DNA from: Anaerolineaceae bacterium UBA6086
GTDB lineage: Bacteria > Chloroflexota > Anaerolineae > Anaerolineales > Anaerolineaceae
Length of the DNA stretch: 29,288 nucleotides
Assembly: GCA_002436005.1 (NCBI GenBank)
Contig: DIXG01000059.1
Coordinates: 1 to 29,288 of the forward strand
Direction: 5' to 3'
Position numbers and translations under genes: made by a program. Of the stretch, positions 25,059 through 29,288 are shown piece by piece. The notes under the pieces were generated by a model. That model was given only the letters and a program-made list of their open reading frames with translations. It had not been told where the DNA came from and ran no database searches. Position 1 is the stretch's first letter. Each line of letters begins with the position of its first letter.

Positions 25059-25418
25059 ATGGGACTCGATAATTATGCAGCACGCTCACCGGGGGATGTT
25101 GAACTGACAGAAGAGGATCGAAAAGCGTTTCAAGATGCCGATATCGAACTGTGCGGCGGACTTTTCAGCGGCAATGACGGCAGCTTCAGGGGCAAGGTGT
25201 ATGCAAATTATGTCCTGGAGGTCACCGGCGAGAGCCTTTATGAGCTGTGGCTGCCGCCTGAAACCGTGCACAAAATGTACCACGCGATGTCAGCCTATGA
25301 GCGGTCGCCAGAACAAGAGGCTGATGTAATGTGTCCAACCTCCTTTGAACATATAGGGCTGTGTAAGTTTTTCAAGGTTTGCAGCGAGCGCGGATTGGGG
25401 ATTGTAGGGTGGTATTGA
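25059..25418 (+). CDS. Unknown small protein, paralogue of 19025 gene
   Basis: A 119-residue protein beginning MGLDNYAARSPGDVELTEED, closely similar along its full length to the 19025 protein, with ELCGGLFSG, SFRGKVYANYVLEVTGESLY, LWLPPETV and CKFFKVCSERGLG conserved. Of two adjacent ATGs, the second (25059) has AGGAAGG 6 bases upstream and matches the paralogue start. It lies between minus-strand genes and converges with the 25431 gene, with only 12 bases between the stops. Function unknown; retention of two copies near the signalling genes suggests a linked role or recent duplication. Confidence 0.7.
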   Translation: MGLDNYAARSPGDVELTEEDRKAFQDADIELCGGLFSGNDGSFRGKVYANYVLEVTGESLYELWLPPETVHKMYHAMSAYERSPEQEADVMCPTSFEHIGLCKFFKVCSERGLGIVGWY

Positions 25419-25430
25419 GGGAGTCAAGCC

Positions 25431-26051
25431 TTAAGAATGATCCTCATCTCGATCGGAAATTTCAAAGGTGTGAATATCCTCGCTGGAGCGCAGGTGCCTC
25501 ACCTGGAGGTTAGGTGAAAGCGTCACTCGCTTCGGTTCATCCATCCATTCCCCATGCTCATCCTGTCTCATCAATTGCACAGAAGTATCCTCCCCATCAA
25601 AGAAGCGGTACCATTTTTCTCCATCGGCTGTCAGAAAGTGGGCATCAAAATAGGTGCCCCGGATAATTTCTGCCACATCTCCCACAGTACGCGCTGCCCG
25701 GCATTCAGCCTTGACACGCTGGCGCATGCGGATTTCCCCTGGCGAAAGCCCTATCTGGTCATAAAGCCGCTCCCATTCTGGCTTTTCGCCCGTGTTTTGT
25801 CCCTCGGCAACCACCTCATCGCGGATCTGGTTCAGCACAAAATTGAGATCAATGCCCACCTGATCCAGCTTGTTATACAGGTCCACCCCATCGCGCATCA
25901 AGAGCAGCTGGTTGTCACCCATATCGGTGATCATAATTTGGGGGGCATGTTGGTTTTCCCGGATAAATTGGATGGTTGCATCCTGGTCAGCCAGGCGGAC
26001 TGGTGGACCGTATCGACCTTCATGATCAAAGCAATAACCGTAGCAAACCAT
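25431..26051 (-). CDS. Unknown 206-residue protein, last gene of propeller operon
   Basis: A soluble acidic protein beginning MVCYGYCFDHEGRYGPPVRL, with TDMGDNQLLLMRDGVDLYNK and, further on, a mixed segment YFDAHFLTADGEKWYRFFDG. I do not recognise a family and see no catalytic motif. Its ATG follows the stop of the propeller gene without any gap (TAAATG), with AGGAAG inside the end of that gene as ribosome site, so the two are translationally coupled and probably act together. Confidence 0.65.
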   Translation of the reverse strand: MVCYGYCFDHEGRYGPPVRLADQDATIQFIRENQHAPQIMITDMGDNQLLLMRDGVDLYNKLDQVGIDLNFVLNQIRDEVVAEGQNTGEKPEWERLYDQIGLSPGEIRMRQRVKAECRAARTVGDVAEIIRGTYFDAHFLTADGEKWYRFFDGEDTSVQLMRQDEHGEWMDEPKRVTLSPNLQVRHLRSSEDIHTFEISDRDEDHS

Positions 26052-27149
26052 TTAATCTTCCTCACCTGAAGACAATTCACCCGGTTTGGGCGGTTCAGAG
26101 AGCAGGTCCAAAACCCGGTCCACCAGGCTTTTTTGTCGTTCGGATTTGGCGATACTGATGCCACCTTTGCCCGTCTGGTAAGGATAAGTGCCAAACCACA
26201 GGTCACCCTCCTTCGTTTCCAGAATGGCGCGCACCAGGTTTTCCACCAATCCATCCTGCGTGGTGAAGGTCAGCCATTTCTCACCGTCAAATCGACTGAC
26301 GCCTCCCTCAGTGCCAAACCACATTTTCTTATTGCGATCAATATGCATGCAATAAACCCGGTTGTCAATCAACCCATCCGCTTTACGGATCGTGTGCCAA
26401 TTCTTGTGATCAAAAATGCTCACGCCGCCTATGGTTCCAAACCACATATTCCCGGATGGGTCTTCAAACATTGAATAAACACAATCATCTACCAGTCCAT
26501 CCTTGGTGGAATAATTTTGCCACCTGTGCCCATCAAAGCAGCCCAACCCCGCACCAAGACCATATTCATAAGTGCCTATCCAAATGTTACCTCTTGAATC
26601 TTCAAAAACCTTCAAGATTTCCTGCCCGGGGAGCCCTTGTTTTGTGGTGAAAGATTGCCAACGATGTCCATCCCAGCAAAACAGCCCCCCGCCGCTCAGC
26701 GCTGCCCGCCAGCAGCCCGCCCACAGGCGATTGTCCCGATCAACAGCAAGATTCAGCAAGCTTTTTCCACTCAGCCCACCATCACTGATGCTGCCATTCC
26801 GGAATTCGTTCAGTCCGCTATCCGTTGCCACCCAAATTTTTCCATAGTGGTCTTCCACAATGCAGGTTACGGCATTGCTGTGCAAGCCCTGCGATTTGCC
26901 ATAGACGCGCCATTCTTCTCCATCGATCACGAGCAAGCCGCCGCCCCAGGTGGCTACAAAGATGCGCCCATCCTGGGATTGAAAGAGGTCGTAAATCCAG
27001 TTGTGAGGTAAACCATTTTCAGTTGTGAGCTTATCCCAATGGAATGTGTCATCCCCTTCATCTTTTTCCAAATACTGCCGAAAGAGATCCCTGATGGTGT
27101 TGCGATTGGCAAATTGTGAGCGTTGCGGTAACAAATCTTTACCGGTCAT
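26052..27149 (-). CDS. Stand-alone Reg_prop-type beta-propeller protein
   Basis: A 365-residue protein with a helical lead of about 50 residues and then about six to seven propeller blades of 40-48 residues. Each has the pattern NGLPHNWIYDLFQSQDGRIF or DGLVDDCVYSMFEDPSGNMW, followed by FGT.GGVS.FDG..W. These are two-component-regulator propeller (Reg_prop) repeats, normally the periplasmic sensor part of hybrid histidine kinases. Here there is no signal peptide, membrane helix or kinase domain, so it is a cytosolic stand-alone propeller. The ATG at 27149 is preferred over a GTG two codons upstream because GGGAGG lies 5 bases before it. It overlaps the upstream gene by 11 bases. Confidence 0.85.
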   Translation of the reverse strand: MTGKDLLPQRSQFANRNTIRDLFRQYLEKDEGDDTFHWDKLTTENGLPHNWIYDLFQSQDGRIFVATWGGGLLVIDGEEWRVYGKSQGLHSNAVTCIVEDHYGKIWVATDSGLNEFRNGSISDGGLSGKSLLNLAVDRDNRLWAGCWRAALSGGGLFCWDGHRWQSFTTKQGLPGQEILKVFEDSRGNIWIGTYEYGLGAGLGCFDGHRWQNYSTKDGLVDDCVYSMFEDPSGNMWFGTIGGVSIFDHKNWHTIRKADGLIDNRVYCMHIDRNKKMWFGTEGGVSRFDGEKWLTFTTQDGLVENLVRAILETKEGDLWFGTYPYQTGKGGISIAKSERQKSLVDRVLDLLSEPPKPGELSSGEED

Positions 27150-28155
27150 CGCCACCTCCCTTTATTTTCAGATAGAAGTGAACCAATCCCTGGATGTTTT
27201 CTCGAAGTTGAAAGATTTTTTCTGTTTCCGTTTGAATGAGTTGCTTGATCTCTTCCTGTTGCTGAGTCAATCTCTGTAAAACTTGCTCAGGTTGGTCAAT
27301 TTCTGCCGGGGAAAGTTCGTTTTTAAGCGCATTCAACCTGCGCATTAACCTCTCTGATAAGCTGTGTGCAGCGTTTTGCTCGTCACAAAGTTTGTCATAC
27401 GCTGCCACCACGTCCTGTTGTTCATCGATTTTGAGCATTGGACGATATTGGTTGACAAAGGCTTCCATAAGCAGATAGTCCCTGGCTTTATATACTGCCA
27501 TCACAGCCAGAAAGGTCTCGTTGGGTGTATCAGATGTGTCCGGGTGAACCGCGGGCAGGACAAAGCGTTTGAAATCCTGCTCAATTTTATCCTCCTGATC
27601 ACCCACAATCAGGTCGGTCGTATCAAAATTGGCGATGGTTTCCCAAAGATCGTTCTCTTCTATCTGCTCATCCACAAAACTACGCTGATCAGGCTGATAG
27701 GCATTGTCCGAGTGAGCTAAGACCTTCTGGATATCGGCTTCCAAAGATTGCAGGGTTGGATAATGCCCCTCCACAATCGCTGACATCAGCCCTGAATATT
27801 CCTTCTCAAGGTATTTTCTCTGGCGGGTTGCCTGCTTGAGAATATAGCCCGGCCTGAGGACATTGACCGCAAAGAGCTTTTCCATCTCCTGCATCGACCG
27901 TGCCCAGGTTAGATATTCTTCCAAATAGGCAGAAATTTGCAATTTCAAATGGCGAATGTCATCATCTATCACATAGCTGGTAAGGATCAATGATTGTTCA
28001 TGGCTCACCACCATCTCGTTAATCTCCATGAAACTTTGCCAGAGTTCAGGGTCAGCGTTTTGCCCAGTTCGCAATCGCCTGGCTTCCAGCTCCGAAAGCA
28101 GTTTGCGTAATTTTAATATTTCCTGGCGATGGAATTCTGACTGACGATCGGTCAT
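27139..28155 (-). CDS. Coiled-coil protein with a J-domain-like HPD segment
   Basis: A 338-residue, highly charged and largely helical protein. The N-terminal half (about 5-140) is predicted helical. Residues 190-235 read KIEQDFKRFVLPAVHPDTSD and then FLAVMAVYKARDYLLMEAF, which has the layout of J-domain helix II, the HPD tripeptide (204-206) and helix III. The C-terminal part (about 255-325) looks like a coiled coil (LNALKNELSPAEI, LTQQQEEIKQLIQTETEKIF). A true J domain would stimulate an Hsp70 ATPase; here the first helix is not obvious, so the match may be partial or coincidental. First gene of the three-gene operon with the propeller and the 25431 protein. Confidence 0.65.
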   Translation of the reverse strand: MTDRQSEFHRQEILKLRKLLSELEARRLRTGQNADPELWQSFMEINEMVVSHEQSLILTSYVIDDDIRHLKLQISAYLEEYLTWARSMQEMEKLFAVNVLRPGYILKQATRQRKYLEKEYSGLMSAIVEGHYPTLQSLEADIQKVLAHSDNAYQPDQRSFVDEQIEENDLWETIANFDTTDLIVGDQEDKIEQDFKRFVLPAVHPDTSDTPNETFLAVMAVYKARDYLLMEAFVNQYRPMLKIDEQQDVVAAYDKLCDEQNAAHSLSERLMRRLNALKNELSPAEIDQPEQVLQRLTQQQEEIKQLIQTETEKIFQLRENIQGLVHFYLKIKGGGDDR

Positions 28156-28342
28156 CCTGTTCCCTTTCTGACATCCATGGTGGATTCAAAGTTTAGGACG
28201 AGATATTGAAGGCAATTTCTACTATGCTGACTTAGAAATTTCTTTCATGATTAATTATAGTCTGGATTGATGCTGGATTACCTGAGACAATCTGCTGTTG
28301 AGAAGCAGGCGCACTTTTGAGGTGGAGCGTAGGTGATCTTGA

Positions 28343-29288
28343 TCAGCGTTTCTTGTCGATCTGGAAGCCAAGTTCTGCCAGGAGAGCAGGCAGGGTGCGG
28401 ATATAATCTTCGTTTTTCTTTTTCTCGCTTTCAGGCAAGTCCTTCCAGGGAACCAAATCGGGATGAAATTTTTGCTCATCATCCCGCTTCGGCGCATAAT
28501 GCCATCCTGTCTCTCGCTTCCACTGGCTCCAAAGTGCGTGCTCCAGCTGTGCCATTTGCTGGACTTGATCCGGGGTAAATATAAGCTTGCCCGTGTCCCA
28601 GTTTTGCAGGGTATTGATTGAATATCCCCCGCCATCCAGCACGTGACAAATCCGGTTGGCTTGCTGGCGATTGGCGTCTTTCTCTTGCTCCGAAACATCT
28701 TCCCATGGAATTTTTGAAAGCTGGTTAGCGATGGTGGCGTCTAGCCCTTGAAGGTAATTCTCCCTCAGTTTAATCGCCAATAATTCATGCAAGCCGCCAA
28801 AGATCAGACTGGCAGAACAGGTCTGATCATACATGTCAAAAGGAATGATCCGGCTCTGGCTAACCTGACCTCCGATGGAACTCTCAAGTAATTCGCCCAG
28901 CCCCGAATCCTTTTCCATCCTGACAAAAATTGGAACCCCCAAAAATTCAGGCATCTGTGCCAGGTTCAGGCAGACCTGAACACCCAAAATTGAATTACCC
29001 AGACAAATATAGATCTGGTCAAAGCCTGTGTCCTTAGCGCCCTCCAACAGGGCTTGCTTCCACACGTTCACACTGGTCAAATCCACCTGAACAGGATGAA
29101 AATCACTCACTTTGGCAATTTGTGGATACTCGGCCAGCAAATGTTCAATCCTGCTGCTGGCTGCCTGGTCAACCACCGTGATCTCCAACCGCTCGTTTTC
29201 AATGCTGTTGTACCTGCGGTATGCCGCCTGGCGGAGAATATTTTGCCCTAACCTGCCTAAACCGATCACCAGCAGCCTGGAAGGTTCC
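28343..29288 (-). CDS. TrkA-N/Rossmann protein with tandem RyR repeats (N-terminus cut)
   Basis: The frame is open to the window end, so the start is missing; the first visible residues EPSRLLVIGLGRLGQNI hold the Rossmann dinucleotide-binding loop GLGRLG of an RCK/TrkA-N-like domain, with acidic D at the end of strand 2 (EITVVDQ). After about 190 residues comes a RyR-type half repeat (IPWEDVSEQEKDANRQQANR, ending GGGYSI), then a full RyR repeat: LEHALWSQWKRETGWHYAPK, then FHPDLVPWKDLPESEKKKN, ending LAELGFQ. TrkA-N domains bind NAD(H) or nucleotides and gate potassium transport in channels; joined to RyR they are known in bacterial proteins of unknown function. A gap of 187 bases separates it from the J-like gene on the same strand; no gene is seen in that gap. 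Confidence 0.82.
   Translation of the reverse strand, partial: EPSRLLVIGLGRLGQNILRQAAYRRYNSIENERLEITVVDQAASSRIEHLLAEYPQIAKVSDFHPVQVDLTSVNVWKQALLEGAKDTGFDQIYICLGNSILGVQVCLNLAQMPEFLGVPIFVRMEKDSGLGELLESSIGGQVSQSRIIPFDMYDQTCSASLIFGGLHELLAIKLRENYLQGLDATIANQLSKIPWEDVSEQEKDANRQQANRICHVLDGGGYSINTLQNWDTGKLIFTPDQVQQMAQLEHALWSQWKRETGWHYAPKRDDEQKFHPDLVPWKDLPESEKKKNEDYIRTLPALLAELGFQIDKKR

Noticed and set aside
1..29288. tRNA, rRNA, integrase, transposase or phage genes
   Set aside because: I looked for these because the region appears accessory, but no such gene or inverted-repeat-bounded insertion sequence could be supported.

Overview
The window reads as chromosomal DNA of a free-living bacterium. Coding is dense, GC is near 50%, and Shine-Dalgarno sites are good. 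The mix of STAND ATPases with WD40 or TPR arrays, a lone Reg_prop-like propeller, SLOG and RyR domains recalls environmental filamentous or multicellular lineages such as Chloroflexota (Anaerolineae). That placement is an impression only; no rRNA or marker gene in the window proves it.

Left part (1-6500) is mostly ordinary: an SRPBCC protein and a GlsB/YeaQ-type small membrane protein, then a MazF/PemK toxin-antitoxin pair lodged at the 3' end of the Mg-chelatase-like ATPase gene comM (yifB), a cupin protein, a LigB/DODA-type extradiol dioxygenase and a large HAD-family protein. The comM 3' end is present twice as a direct repeat of about 175 bp, once intact and once as a frameshifted remnant, and the TA cassette lies exactly between the copies. 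Two related hairpin pairs sit on the two sides of comM.

Middle and right part (6581-29288) is an accessory region rich in signalling and conflict-type proteins. A SLOG-type nucleotide-binding protein is divergent from a 923-aa AAA ATPase ending in RyR (ryanodine-receptor repeat) sequence. Then come a membrane-anchored beta-domain protein, a small HEAT-repeat protein, a 1489-aa DUF4062-STAND-WD40 protein coupled to a protein of about 16 membrane segments, a run of small unknown genes, and on the other strand a lipoprotein followed by a 1282-aa DUF4062-STAND protein with about twelve 40-residue TPR units. After a second copy of one small gene comes a minus-strand cluster: a TrkA-N/Rossmann protein with tandem RyR sequence (cut by the window end), a coiled-coil protein with a J-domain-like HPD segment, a stand-alone beta-propeller and an unknown protein.

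The unifying idea (inference) is that these genes form a composite ligand-sensing or defence region. SLOG and RyR domains are known from the animal cation channels TRPM and RyR and have prokaryotic relatives in nucleotide-centred conflict systems; the DUF4062-STAND proteins resemble TEP1/NPHP3-type signalling ATPases. Gene decay (a remnant of a paralogue at 10984-11136) and duplication (19025 and 25059 genes) fit a rapidly evolving accessory region. No integrase, transposase, CRISPR array or tRNA was seen.
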